Source: Aporrectodea caliginosa
Taxonomy: Eukaryota > Annelida > Clitellata > Crassiclitellata > Lumbricidae
Direction of reading: 5' to 3'
DNA length: 64,000 nucleotides
NCBI GenBank assembly: GCA_020284085.1
Contig: JACEVL010000162.1
Coordinates: 625,001 to 689,000 of the forward strand
Positions 1-11,117 of the stretch are shown here, piece after piece; within the stretch, counting starts at the first letter, position 1, and each line of letters starts with the position of its first letter. Position numbers and translations under genes: made by a program. The notes below the pieces were generated by a model, which saw nothing but the letters and a program-made list of their open reading frames with translations, did no database searches and was not told the origin of the DNA.

Positions 1-558
1 GATGACGGACAGTCATGAGTATGAGAGGCTGCATCAGCTGTTGATGGTTTGCAAAGGAGTTATTGAATAGACATAGGGCCTACGGGGTGTAGTATTCTTG
101 TCGGAAAAGAAAGAACGACTCAGCTACTGAAGAAGACGGAAGAGAATTTAGAATAGGGCTAGAGGAGTTCAGGTAATTGGTTTGGTATATTATTTTCCAG
201 AGAAGGCGGCGAGGTCTAAAAGATCAGGAATGAACTATAAGTTTTAGTTAAAATAAAACGCTCTGGTTTAACGGAAGCTGGAAGATTGTAGTGTTTATTT
301 GTGGCAGATTTAAGGGCAGAGAGAGGTTTAAGATTACGGGTGCGTTTGTTGGCGCGCTTCGAAGACCTGAAGATATTAATTTTACACAGTATTGCTATAA
401 AGTGAGAGAAGGAATTTCGTAATAATAAGAGCGCCTTTATGGAGAATCGTGGAAAGAGTGATGTAGTAGAAAGAGAGGTCATCAAGGAACAGCGGGAATA
501 TAGACACGTTCTTAAGAGAAGAGACAGCTGCAAATACATATATATAATATATAATAGG

Positions 559-564
559 CACACA

Positions 565-602
<38 letters not shown>
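559..602. repeat. (CA)n microsatellite
   Basis: Alternating CA with a few A interruptions. It produces the low-complexity frames around it. Confidence 0.9.
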
Positions 603-604
<2 letters not shown>

Positions 605-914
605 GCACAAACAAACACAAACACAGAAGATTATGATAGATGGCAGTGCAGTTCTTTGGAGTCGCTCAGAGAATGAGACTGGCGACATCTGGCGCCTGAC
701 AAACGATTAAGTTCCGAATGAAAACGAACAGACGATGGAAGCTGAAGCTGTTATATATACACCGTATGGATTTCCTTCCGTTGTCCGCACTGGACTCGCT
801 GGCACCTTCGACCACCGCCGCCAGTCGACCTCGCACCATGGCACCTAGGCACCATGGCAACGGGACACCATGGCAGAAACAGCATTCCATGGACGACTGA
901 TAATACCGAAACAC

Positions 915-1088
915 GTCGCCATACCAATGCATATACGTATACTTACATACACATACATACATACAATCATATGTATATATACATAACACAATCATACATA
1001 CGCACATACATACATACAATCATACATACATGCATACATGTACATACATACGCACATACAACGCACTCACATACACATATACGTGTAT

Positions 1089-1143
<55 letters not shown>

Positions 1144-1145
1144 AC
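915..1145. repeat. (CATA)n / (TA)n microsatellite
   Basis: CATACATA-type repeats lead into a pure (TA)n tract at about 1096-1141. Confidence 0.9.
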
Positions 1146-1635
1146 GGATAACAACTATTCGTCCTTTGCTTTGCAAATTAACTATTTTGTTCGAAGGGTT
1201 GCTAACATGCATGTGGCGTTCATCAAGGTGCGGTGTTTTACCCTCTCCTGTTAACAAAATACGCAACTACACATGGTATAGGTACAGTATACTTGGCAGG
1301 CATTTACTAGATCATCAATTTCATGCGGATGATATTCAATTTTGCACCTCCTAAGGCATTTGATCTTGTTATTCATCTGTGCACACTGTCTCGGATGGCG
1401 ACGAAAACTTCCTCCTTAACCAGTCAGAAACTGAACTTCCGCTGTTGGGCAATATACGCGGTTGCTGATAAAGCTTGAATGATTTAATTCTTTCAGACTG
1501 CCATGGAACACTCACTTATGTGACTTGGCTAAATGTGGTCGCAATCTGGATCTTGTCTACTCTATCCTGGATGGATGGTGTTGGTCGTTGCATATAGGAG
1601 ACGATAGACAGACACTGTATAGGTACACTACTTGG

Positions 1636-1636
1636 C

Positions 1637-1681
<45 letters not shown>

Positions 1682-1730
1682 CACACACAGACAGACAGAC
1701 AGAGAGAAACAGAGAGAGAGAGAAAAAAAC
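1636..1730. repeat. (CAGA)n and (GA)n microsatellite
   Basis: About twelve CAGA units, then CACA and GAGAGA stretches. Confidence 0.9.
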
Positions 1731-2106
1731 ACGCTGTCATTGTTGACATAAGTCAGTCACAATATGAAGACGATACGTGTGCCATAGACTCCTTGAGTCC
1801 GCTGACAATATAGGACAGAAGTCCGACCTAAGCTGGCAGCCGTGTGTGACTAACATCTTCGATCTACCTGTCTACCTCTCCTCCTCTATTTCGTAAGAAA
1901 TACCATTTATATAACTCTATTGCAAACCACCCTACTGTGCATATCTTTGCTGCACGGCGTCTTCCAACTCCCTTCCCACTCTCCCTTCAGACTGCAGGGC
2001 CTACATTCCTTGGATAATTATCAGACACCCACTGGCAAGGTGATTATTATGGCCAGTCAAAATGGGATCGGAGTGCAGACTTTATGCCATACATATCAAT
2101 GTATGT

Positions 2107-2290
2107 GGGACGCGGTGGTTGTAGCGGTATTTTCAGTGTCTTGTAACCGTATAAGATCGCAGGTTCGAATCTATCGCAAACCCATGCGTAGCGACCCTGG
2201 ACAAGTTGCTCACCCATAGGCTTAATTTTCCGCGAGGAAGGAAACGAGAAACCACCTCGCTCATCTCATACCCGGGTGGCATAAAAAAAA
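2107..2290 (+). repeat. tRNA-derived SINE
   Basis: A GACGCGGTGGTTGTAGCGG box A-like head is followed by box B GGTTCGAATCT (2162-2172) and the SINE-type body GACCCTGGACAAGTTGCTCA, ending in an A-rich stretch near 2283-2290. Confidence 0.6.
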
Positions 2291-3579
2291 GCCAAAGGTA
2301 ACACAACACCTCAGAGGTACGCCCTACTGCTAGTATAAATATACACGAATAAATAAAAATAAATGTTAAAATATGTATAGCCTAGACTAAAGTTATCGGC
2401 TCTATAATTATACCTATTTGTCATGGAAGCAGCTATTCTTGCACAAACGGAAATATCATTATCGAACGTGAGAATACCATAGTGAATTAAGACCCGTTGT
2501 ACTTAAAGACCCCTATAATAGACATTTATATAGGACTGTTACAGACTTTTAGTGCTACAAGCCATAAAGTAAGGTAGGCAGACGTCAAAGGCACGAACAA
2601 CCATAAAATGTAGCTGGATATTGCAATGGTTTTATTTTGGACACCCTAAAAACGGCATCGGTCGACTGTATAATAAATATTCCGGTGACTGGATCGGGTC
2701 CATACAAACTCCGCCACCAACCGTAATACAGTGGTGCCAGTTTCAAGTATAATAAAGAAGGAGGTGGAGAGGCTAATTATCGTTGTTATGACACAGCATC
2801 GTTAAACAGCAACAAACCAGCTAACCGACCAGGTCCATTACCGTCCATACAGTTAGCAAATGGCTTCTTAAACAGTGAGAAGTGTAAAAATTCCTATCTA
2901 CGTCAACGGTTTTTGGTCCCATAAGACGTCGTCAAACTGCTTGTAACCATCGTTATTTCCATACTGGTATAATTTTAGAGCATATGCTTTGGCGACCACA
3001 AGATGTCGTTAAACGCTAACATCTGCTAATGATTTCATAATAGCACTTTTACACACTTTCTTTGACGCTATATATCTCAGGCAGTCACGTTTGGGCTAAT
3101 ATATTTTTCATTCATTCAAACACAATATAGGCCTACATGGCGCAAATATGAGAGCTGTTACAAGTATAACACGATGGTGGTTACGCCATTATGACAGCGG
3201 AGTAATACGTAGATCAAGGGGACTATATATTCCGCCATAGAATCCGCCACGGGTGCGTGAGGTCATACCGCGGACGCAGCGTCTAACCAGAGTCCATCAG
3301 AGTATTTATGAACCGCCATGAATACAGAGAAGCCATATTCACTTTCGTCTGGAAGTCGACAATTTCGTGCTCTGAGAACTTATAGGCCTACTACGCTACG
3401 TGGGGTCTGTAATATGAATGCCGCCGCACACTGGCGTTCTGCACGAGTCGCCACTTTAACCCGATATAGATGGCAGCATTAACGCTGACGCTTGCTGTGA
3501 AAGCATGCATCCATCATAATACAAGCTCCCTGGTATGTTTCTAAATATATGCTACGCTTGTAGGGGCCGTTGAAAGCAA

Positions 3580-3702
<123 letters not shown>

Positions 3703-3724
3703 TATATATATATATTAGTCTTAA

Positions 3725-5235
3725 CCCTCGGGCTACCAAGGGGGGTGGTTGCCACCCCCTAGGTTTTTTTCATCTCAAACTTTTCCGTATGGAATAAAAA
3801 TTTGACCTTTTAGGTGGCTGTAGGGGGTTCATTTACACACGTTTTGAGGTAAAATGTGAGATGATATCTCACACCGTTCAAAAGTTATACCCAATATACC
3901 CGAGGCACCAGTGTGATTTTCGTTAACGATAACGATAACGAAAATGTTCGTTAACGAAAATAAAATGACTTCGTTAACGATAACTATAACTATAACTAAA
4001 AAATATCATTAACTATAACTATAACTATAACGAAAATAACACTAACGAAAATTCATCTTTATTTTCGTTAATACAAAAAAATAAAAATAGGAAGTGCAAT
4101 ATGGACGATTCGACATAAATGAGAACGAAAAATGCGAAATTTTTATTGTGAAATTTGTCAGTTACTTTGGAAACTCGTGTATTCATGAAGCTGACTGTAC
4201 CCATGCTTCAAAGGTTTTCATAGCTCTGATTAAATTGTGAAACAGCGTATTATTACGCACAATTTTGCTTATAGACTTAATTATTGTAACTAAGTAGTAA
4301 CTAAAATTAACTAAAATAAAAATCCATTAACTATAACTATAACTATAACTAAAAATAATACTAACTATAACTATAACTATAACTAAAATAAAAATCATTA
4401 ACTATAACTATAACTATAACTAAAATAAAATCTGTAAGGAAAATCACACTGCGAGGCACCAGGGGGTGGATACCACCCCCCTAGATTTTCGACTATATCT
4501 TATCCGTCATTTAATATTAAGAGACACAAATTTTACCATTCTATAGAGGGAATGTGGGGCTACATTTCTATGGTCACTGAGTTGACCTGAGACAACCGGA
4601 AGTGCTCAAAATAAATAATAATACGCGTAATATGCGTGAAAAATGGCTGAATGGAAGGACTCCCCCCTTAGTTTTTTGTCTGTAGCGTATTCATTTGTCT
4701 TCCTGGAAGAGAAACAAAGAAACCATTCTTTAGAGGGAATGAAGGGCTTCATTTGCATACCTACATCTTTGTCTTTTGAATACCGGAAGTGATCAAAATA
4801 AATAATAATACGCGTAATCTGTGTGAAAATGGCTGAATACAGCATTACAACGTAAACCGATATATATGTATGGATATATATGTATGGATGTACATTTATA
4901 CTATATAAACATGTGTAGGGATGATTTTGTGAATCTTTTATACATAGATTAGTTTCAAAACACACATAATCTTATATTTGTTTATCCAAAAAGTACAAAA
5001 TGTACGCAATAATATACAATATTGCTAATTAATGGGTTCCGTTGTTAAAAGTGATGTAATTTCGAGGTGCATTCACATAATGTACAACTAAATATACCAT
5101 TCTGTGCAGAAATGAATGCTGAATCCAATGCTATATTACAAGTTATGATATGTAAAGCCAAACACGAAATCCAGGGGGGTGGTAACCACCCCCCTTGGTA
5201 GTCAGTGTTACAAAAAAAGCTTGGTAGCCCTAGGG
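3725..5235. mobile_element. piggyBac-like element (TTAA-flanked) with nested hAT-type insertion
   Basis: Inverted ends CCCTCGGGCTACCAAG and CTTGGTAGCCCTAGGG are each bordered by TTAA (3721-3724 and 5236-5239), the piggyBac target site. Inside are three near-palindromic GGTGG...CCACCCCC blocks and a ~45-bp segment present twice (about 4590-4650 and 4785-4840). No transposase frame is visible. A 543-bp hAT-type element sits within it at 3909-4451. Confidence 0.8.
3909..4451 (+). mobile_element. hAT-type element family 1, copy 1
   Basis: Ends CAGTGTGATTTTC and GAAAATCACACTG are perfect inverted repeats. The 8-bp duplication CGAGGCAC is on both sides (3901-3908 and 4452-4459). The interior has GTTAACGATAACG repeats on one side and (TATAAC)n hexamer arrays throughout. 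It is non-autonomous. Confidence 0.92.
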
Positions 5236-5599
5236 TTAATATATACTATGTTACTACATATCAGTACTTTATTACGCCCGAAGGCAGAAACAAAACATAC
5301 ATGCACAAATCTGAACAAATAACATATATTACAATATCTATGTATAATATACAATACTACATGTATTGTATAGGCATATATATTATGCAAATTCCATAGA
5401 TGCTATAATGCTATATAGTTATTGTAGGCTATGCCAAATTCGTTTAATCTTTTATTCTCCTTCAATTCCCATTCGTTCGTTCATTCATTCATTCATTCAT
5501 TCATTTATGTCTATAATTTATGACACCATAATACCGATAAATCAGCATTGCTGTGTCTGCTCTGGTTCTGCCTCACTATGTGCATGCAATTCGAACCTT

Positions 5600-6060
5600 T
5601 AAAGCACATGGAGCCCCTGTGAAAGATCTTCAAACAATCACTTGAGCTACTACCATATCTCGCACTCTGAATGCCTCTCCTGAATGGTGGGGTCTAGCAA
5701 GTGGAAGGGACAAAACCCGCCTTGAGTGCTTCGTGAACAGACTTGACGTGCTGGTTACTGAAAACCTGATGATCTTACGGCTGAAACATTAGCACAAGCG
5801 GCAGACGACGCTCTCTTCAGAGCTGTCCAGAACAATGCGCGTCGTGTTCTCCGTGGCCTCTGCCCAATGCAACGAGCACCATTATAAAACTTCCAACAAA
5901 GGGCACACAGTTTCACCCTCCCTATAAAGGCTCGATGAACTTTATCCCTAGAATGTTATATAAAAACATGTACTAATTAACCCATCCATAAGTAGCCATT
6001 CTGTCAACCGTTATTGTTCTCCTATACAGCTTTTTGCCTGTTGTTTATGAAATAAACGAA
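5600..6060 (+). mobile_element. Decayed LINE 3' fragment
   Basis: With stops and shifts, the plus strand gives AETLAQAADDALFRAVQNN, RVLRGLCP, then HSFTLPIKAR and ECYIKT. This resembles LINE C-termini of the NPxHVL...LPP...RxHxFxLP...RMLYKD type. It is heavily decayed. Confidence 0.55.
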
Positions 6061-6170
6061 TATACATATAGGCCTATTACATTACACATAAATACATATA
6101 TTCCTATTCATTATTATAGCCTACATATACGCACATTCATTCAAGCATACATAGGCTAAATATGCACATA

Positions 6171-6320
<150 letters not shown>

Positions 6321-6551
6321 CACAATTGCACATGAAGTCAGAAATGATGTAATGATGTGTCGCATGTATCCTTCCATGATATATCACGACTTCAAGTCCG
6401 AAATTAAACTCGGTCACTGTTAGGATCAAGCGCACACTAAATATATAATGCTTGTGCACTGGACCGATACAGACATGAAGATAATAATAATTGTTTCGGC
6501 TTAACGACACTTTTTCATATCGAAGATGATTAGTGTCGGAGGCAGAAAGCA

Positions 6552-6697
6552 ACCTCGTACTCCACGTTTAAATTGCGACCGAGCCACCCGCAGTAAAGAT
6601 CCGAGAAATTAATCTCTGATAAACCGACCGACCCGGAATCGAACCCGGGCCGCCGGCGTGACGAGCGGGCTACCAACCCACTCGGCCACTCAGGATC
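6552..6697 (-). repeat. tRNA-derived SINE, family A (second copy)
   Basis: The minus strand shows box A TGGCCGAGTGG (about 6678-6688) and box B GGTTCGATTCC (about 6635-6645). The remainder matches the copy at 59376-59518 closely. It is not a tRNA gene, because it lacks a matching acceptor stem and continues into a shared SINE body. Confidence 0.82.
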
Positions 6698-7075
6698 TCC
6701 AAATACCCACACGTACATGCCTACTAGCCTAGCCTATAATTAATTCCTACATACATGCATATATTACGTATACATAGGATCGATGGAATGCGTCACGAAT
6801 CTGACATGCGCTCGTCAAAACTCCACCTGTATGATGTAGGCCTATATATAATTTAGATATAATTCTTCATGTCAGAGGCGCTCCCGATCCAGGGCTCTAA
6901 CAAATAAAATAGTCTCAAGGCGTTTCCGAAACAGAGGAAGAGAAAGGCTGAGGAGCTCAAGACGTGATTCATGCGGAAGAGGATTCTGTTAAATGACTCT
7001 GAGGCTTATTACCTGTCCGTGGCACATACCTTTATCTTGTTCTACAATACAAGGCAAAAGTATGTGGCCCTATAG

Positions 7076-7218
7076 CAGAGGCGAAAATCTATACATAACT
7101 TGGGGGGACAGGCTCTACGAGGGCCGGATTTTTTTAGGAGGGGGACAGAACGGCTTAAGTAAAAACTGTTGGGCGGACGGTCCCCCTCTGTCCCCCCCCC
7201 CCATGATTTACGCCACTG
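7076..7218 (-). repeat. Short inverted-end repeat, copy 1 (CAGTGGCGTAAAT family)
   Basis: On the minus strand it runs CAGTGGCGTAAATC...GATTTTCGCCTCTG, imperfect inverted ends. It has C-runs and an AAATCCGGCCC block shared with 55125-55271. No target duplication could be confirmed. Confidence 0.65.
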
Positions 7219-7775
7219 GGTCCTAGTGACAAGAGAATACTTAGAAGCCATGGAAAAGCAACCAGTTGATACAGACATTCTGATTATTTTGGTGATAATA
7301 AGAACAGGAACAGAGATACGGTCTTGAGAAGATCAAGGTAGCCCTGTTTACTGGGGGGGGGGGGGAATTTAGGGTCGTCATACGTCTATTCAGTAGGCTG
7401 GAAGAAAATTGAGATGACTGCCAGATAAAAGAATAAGACTGATAGGTGGCACTAGATCATTGTGCGAGTAGGAGGTAAAGAAGGAATGTAAGACAGTAAG
7501 GGAATGCAATAAGAAGGGATTAGGTTTATCACGGAAAATGAAGAGAAAGCATCAGCAATTAAACGAGGAGGTAGGGAGCTTGGGAGACGGGAAGAAGACT
7601 TCCGAATAAGAGTTGACATGGTTGGTAACATGGACGTAATTTACGATGGTTGGTAATGACCCGGGGTATCAGTAATAAGGAAGTTGGTGATTGTGGAATT
7701 GATGGAGATCATCAAAGGGAGAGGGAGTGTTTGGAACAGTTGGCATTCAATGATATCTTACGTGAAGATCAATAC

Positions 7776-8725
7776 CAGTGTGCAGGATTCTCGTTAACGA
7801 TAACGGTAACGAAAATGTTCGTTAACTAAAAAAAATGATTTCGTTAACGATAACTATAACTAGGCCTATAACTAAAAATATCATTAACTATAACTATGAC
7901 TATAACGAAAACAACACTAACAAAAATTCATCGTTATTTTCGTTAATACAAAAAATAAAAAGCGCAATATCGACAAACATGAGCACGTGAAAATGCGCTA
8001 CAACTAATAGCCTATGTACGCCCTGATTTTGGATTTGTGAATTAACCCAGTAGTAGTGGCGCAGTTTATTAAATTTAGTTATTTTGTAAACGTTTCTATA
8101 GCGAGTATACGACCCAGGTTGACTAGCGTAAATTCGCAAACGTAGCAGTCGTAGTAATCTAGTAGTAAAATGTCTTTAAAGATCTTGAGCAGCCGCAATT
8201 GTGAGAATGCTATCTATATAATTATAGCCTACTCGTTTCAAGTACGAATCAGTCACAAATAAAAGTCCATGTATCATCAGCGTTCTTTGTGTCAATGAGG
8301 GAAAGTTATGTGTTTTTACCGGCTCACGGCCGGTAAACTTATTCTTTATTTTTCAAAGTGAAAACAATAATTTAAAACAGGGTAGCAGATCACTCTGAAA
8401 TAGCTACCCCTCAACATCAGAGTTTATAAATTTTAAGCATCAAGGTAACGTGTATTTCTAAAGCCGAATGCGCCATTTCTTTAAAGCCTTTCGAAGCACT
8501 AAGCAAATTATGTAGGCCTAACGTGTTTTAATATGCACGGCTGCTGCGACTGTAGGCAATTTCATGAAGCCTTATTGTAACTATAAGTAGTAACCAAAAT
8601 AAAAAACCAGTAACTATAACTATAACTATAACGAAAAAATACTACTAACTATAACTGTAACTATAACTAAAATAAGAAACCATTAACTATAACTGTAACT
8701 ATAAATAAATTAAATCTGTAAGGAG
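7776..8725 (+). mobile_element. hAT-type element family 1, copy 2 (damaged right end)
   Basis: It starts CAGTGTG and carries the same GTTAACGATAACG and (TATAAC)n segments. It is identical in type to copy 3 down to CTGTAAGGAGAA but then loses the terminal ATCACACTG and runs into the hairpin at 8726. It is longer than the other copies because of central extra sequence. Confidence 0.75.
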
Positions 8726-8800
8726 AAAGTTGAAATCCCCGATGCCGGCCTCTATTGACCAGTGTGGTCAATAGAGGCCGGCATCGGGGATTTCAACTTT
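8726..8800. repeat. Perfect 35-bp-arm hairpin
   Basis: The left arm 8726-8760 and right arm 8766-8800 are perfectly complementary, separated by the 5-base loop AGTGT. The inner part reads CTATTGACC-AGTGT-GGTCAATAG and the arms are GC-rich. It lies exactly at the damaged end of a hAT-type element. Confidence 0.95.
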
Positions 8801-9233
8801 TTTGTAATTGTAACTGTTATTGTAAACGAGAATTTGCATAGCGCCCATTCAGATAAAATCCTCATAGGCATTTACATCATTACAACACAGCACCACGATA
8901 AAACAGAATGGTTTAAATAGAATAGTTTTGTGTGAATGTATTTTCAACGTTTTTTGTTTCGTTTAGAAACTAGTCGTTCTGTCTGGCAGATAATTCAACA
9001 AGATTGGACTTCAAAGCCTGCTTATGGTCAGTTATTGCATTCTACCGTAATCACAAATTTGAGTATTTCTAAAGCTTTATGCTTAAAATCGAAGCGCAGA
9101 AGCTTATTCAAGCACAAGCTCTGAGTCAAACCACAGGGGTTCCCGCGGGCAGAACAAGAACCGATTGCCGCGGCCCAGCGGGAGAACATGAATGGAACTC
9201 ACGTTAGCTCCCGCTTACCAGCTGCGTCACATC

Positions 9234-9500
9234 CAGGGCTGTTAGAGATTTGATTTTTTTGGCTTTTTTAAACCCCAAAAACAGAAAACCGCAAAATTTG
9301 GTTTTTACAAATTTTGAAATTATAAATGCCAAAAATGGCGTCTCTTCAACTCTCTTGGTAATTGTTGTATCGTCTTCGTTAATTTCATTAGCCTACATGA
9401 CATTCTACGGTTCTATAGTGTTCTAGTTAATTTCATTTATGCATCTGATTAATCTGAACTGTAGGCTATTCATGCCATCTTTATGAGTTTTATAATCTGA
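9234..9500 (+). repeat. Dispersed repeat, copy 1 (CAGGGCTGTTA family)
   Basis: Starts CAGGGCTGTTA and contains AAAAATGGCGTCTCTTCAAC TCTCTTGG followed by TTCTAGTTAA and GCATCTGATTAAT. The same ordered blocks occur at 55343-55735. Probably a hAT-like non-autonomous element; no duplication was confirmed. Confidence 0.65.
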
Positions 9501-9654
9501 AATAGGAAAATCTTTCGACGCCGCTGCAGGAATTGTCAACTCTTATTCTAACACGCGTGGATTTAGGTAAATCTGTCTTGCAGGCCTTCATGCCGAAGTT
9601 CCGAATATGACAGCTTCATTAACTGTGCCGCCAGAATCATCATAAACTTGCCAA

Positions 9655-9790
9655 AATTCTAGCCTGTTTCAAGCTACATGCGAGAGACGCTGCACTGGCT
9701 TCCAGGCGAAGACAGTATTAAGTTCTAGACCCTCCTCATGGAAAAAAGCTTCGATATTTTATGCAGCTCTAGCATACAGCAGTAAGCTCT
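9655..9790 (+). mobile_element. LINE fragment
   Basis: The plus strand reads ARDALHWLPGEDSIKF-TLLM, the LHWLP block of LINE reverse transcriptase tails, with a stop inside. It is short and decayed. Confidence 0.5.
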
Positions 9791-9890
9791 AAAATATAAA
9801 ATTATTATTATTATATTCGTTTATTCAAGTCTTGCTGTAGCAGAGAATTAGGCTATTGGTTGATTTGAGGATTTTTATGTTAAGAACTAC

Positions 9891-10491
9891 CAGGGTGGAG
9901 ACGATTTAAATCAGTTGATTAAAATCATTGATTTAAATCGTGATTTAAATCAGTAATAAAAATCACATCGTGATTTAAATCAGTGGTAAAAATCACAATA
10001 CAAATCAAACAGTGAAATAAATTAAATCAAATACTGTTGTGACTTGTGTCACATAACTCTGCAGGTTTGTCTCCTATCAGTTTAACTGCAGTTAGTGCAT
10101 TCAGCATGCAAAGCAGGCTAATTCAGATGGCTGCACAGTGTACATAAAGTCTGCTATACCCCTGCTTCTCTCAGAAGTGATATGTCCAGGCAATGTCCCG
10201 CCTCATTTCTTGGCTAACATTGCTCATCCAAAATACAGAGGAAAGAATTTGACTGATGAGTATGGCACTGGAATGGGTTTGGTTGTAAAGCAACATGCAA
10301 ATGTGGTTCTGGATTTGGTAAACTATAAAGCAGAAGCATCACCATTTAAATAGTTCATGTTTCAGCAAAATGTCTTGGAAAATGTGAAGCCATCGGATTG
10401 GTGGAAATCTCAAGCAGACCGCTTGAACCAAGAGACTCTTTAGTGTTGTGCAAGATTTTTATTTTGTTTAGGCATGCTATAAATGACAGTC

Positions 10492-10576
<85 letters not shown>

Positions 10577-11097
10577 TGCTGACTGCAACAGCTTCATCTG
10601 CTGGCATTGAGAGTCTTTTCCTGATTCAGCCTGGTACATTCAAAACTCCACAATTGACTTTGATTTGTAAAAGCTGGAAAGCTGGTGTTTCTTTTCAAGA
10701 AGCCATTAGCAGGAGAAGATTGTATTGTGACTGAAATATTTTACAACTGACTGACAACTGGTGACTAGCACTAGCAGTGACCTAATTAGTAGTGTTCTAG
10801 TTTACAAGGTGTGACACAGTAACTTGCAACTTGCTACATAATTGATTTCACAGTTAATCAGAACAGTGACTGCTTCATTGGATTTAACTGACTGTTCATG
10901 ACTATTAATTAGTATTAAGTATATGATATAGCCATTAAAAGTTGTTAATTTGTATGGTATAGCTGCAAAACTAAGCAGTAAATACAAACTAAGAACTAGC
11001 AGAAAAAAATCCGATTTAAATCCAAAAAATCCGATTTAAATCAAAAAATCCGATTTTTTGATTTTTATTAAACAAATCGTGATTTTTATCCACCCTG
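9891..11097 (+). mobile_element. hAT-type element with decayed transposase remnant
   Basis: Ends are CAGGGTGGA and TCCACCCTG, with the perfect 8-bp duplication AGAACTAC (9883-9890 and 11098-11105). Multiple GATTTAAATC palindromes lie near both ends. The inside reads PPHFLANIAHPKYRGK (open frame 10138-10353), the HFLANxxHPKYRG signature of hAT transposases, and further on ASAGIESLF, matching the AGxESxFS dimerisation block. It is broken by stops and an (AAT)n expansion at 10491-10575. Confidence 0.9.
10491..10575. repeat. (AAT)n microsatellite inside the hAT-type element
   Basis: About 28 TAA/AAT units interrupt the transposase remnant. Confidence 0.95.
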
Positions 11098-11117
11098 AGA
11101 ACTACGTATTGTTGTAG

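Larger units (their letters stand above)
1146..3479. other. Gene-poor sequence
   Basis: Apart from the CAGA microsatellite and one SINE, I see no supported gene. Short open frames lack splice context and family resemblance. Confidence 0.6.

Noticed and set aside
6634..6697. Functional tRNA genes at 6552-6697, 59376-59518 and 56253-56330
   Set aside because: Box A and box B are present, but there is no 3' acceptor-stem half, and the sequences continue into SINE bodies.
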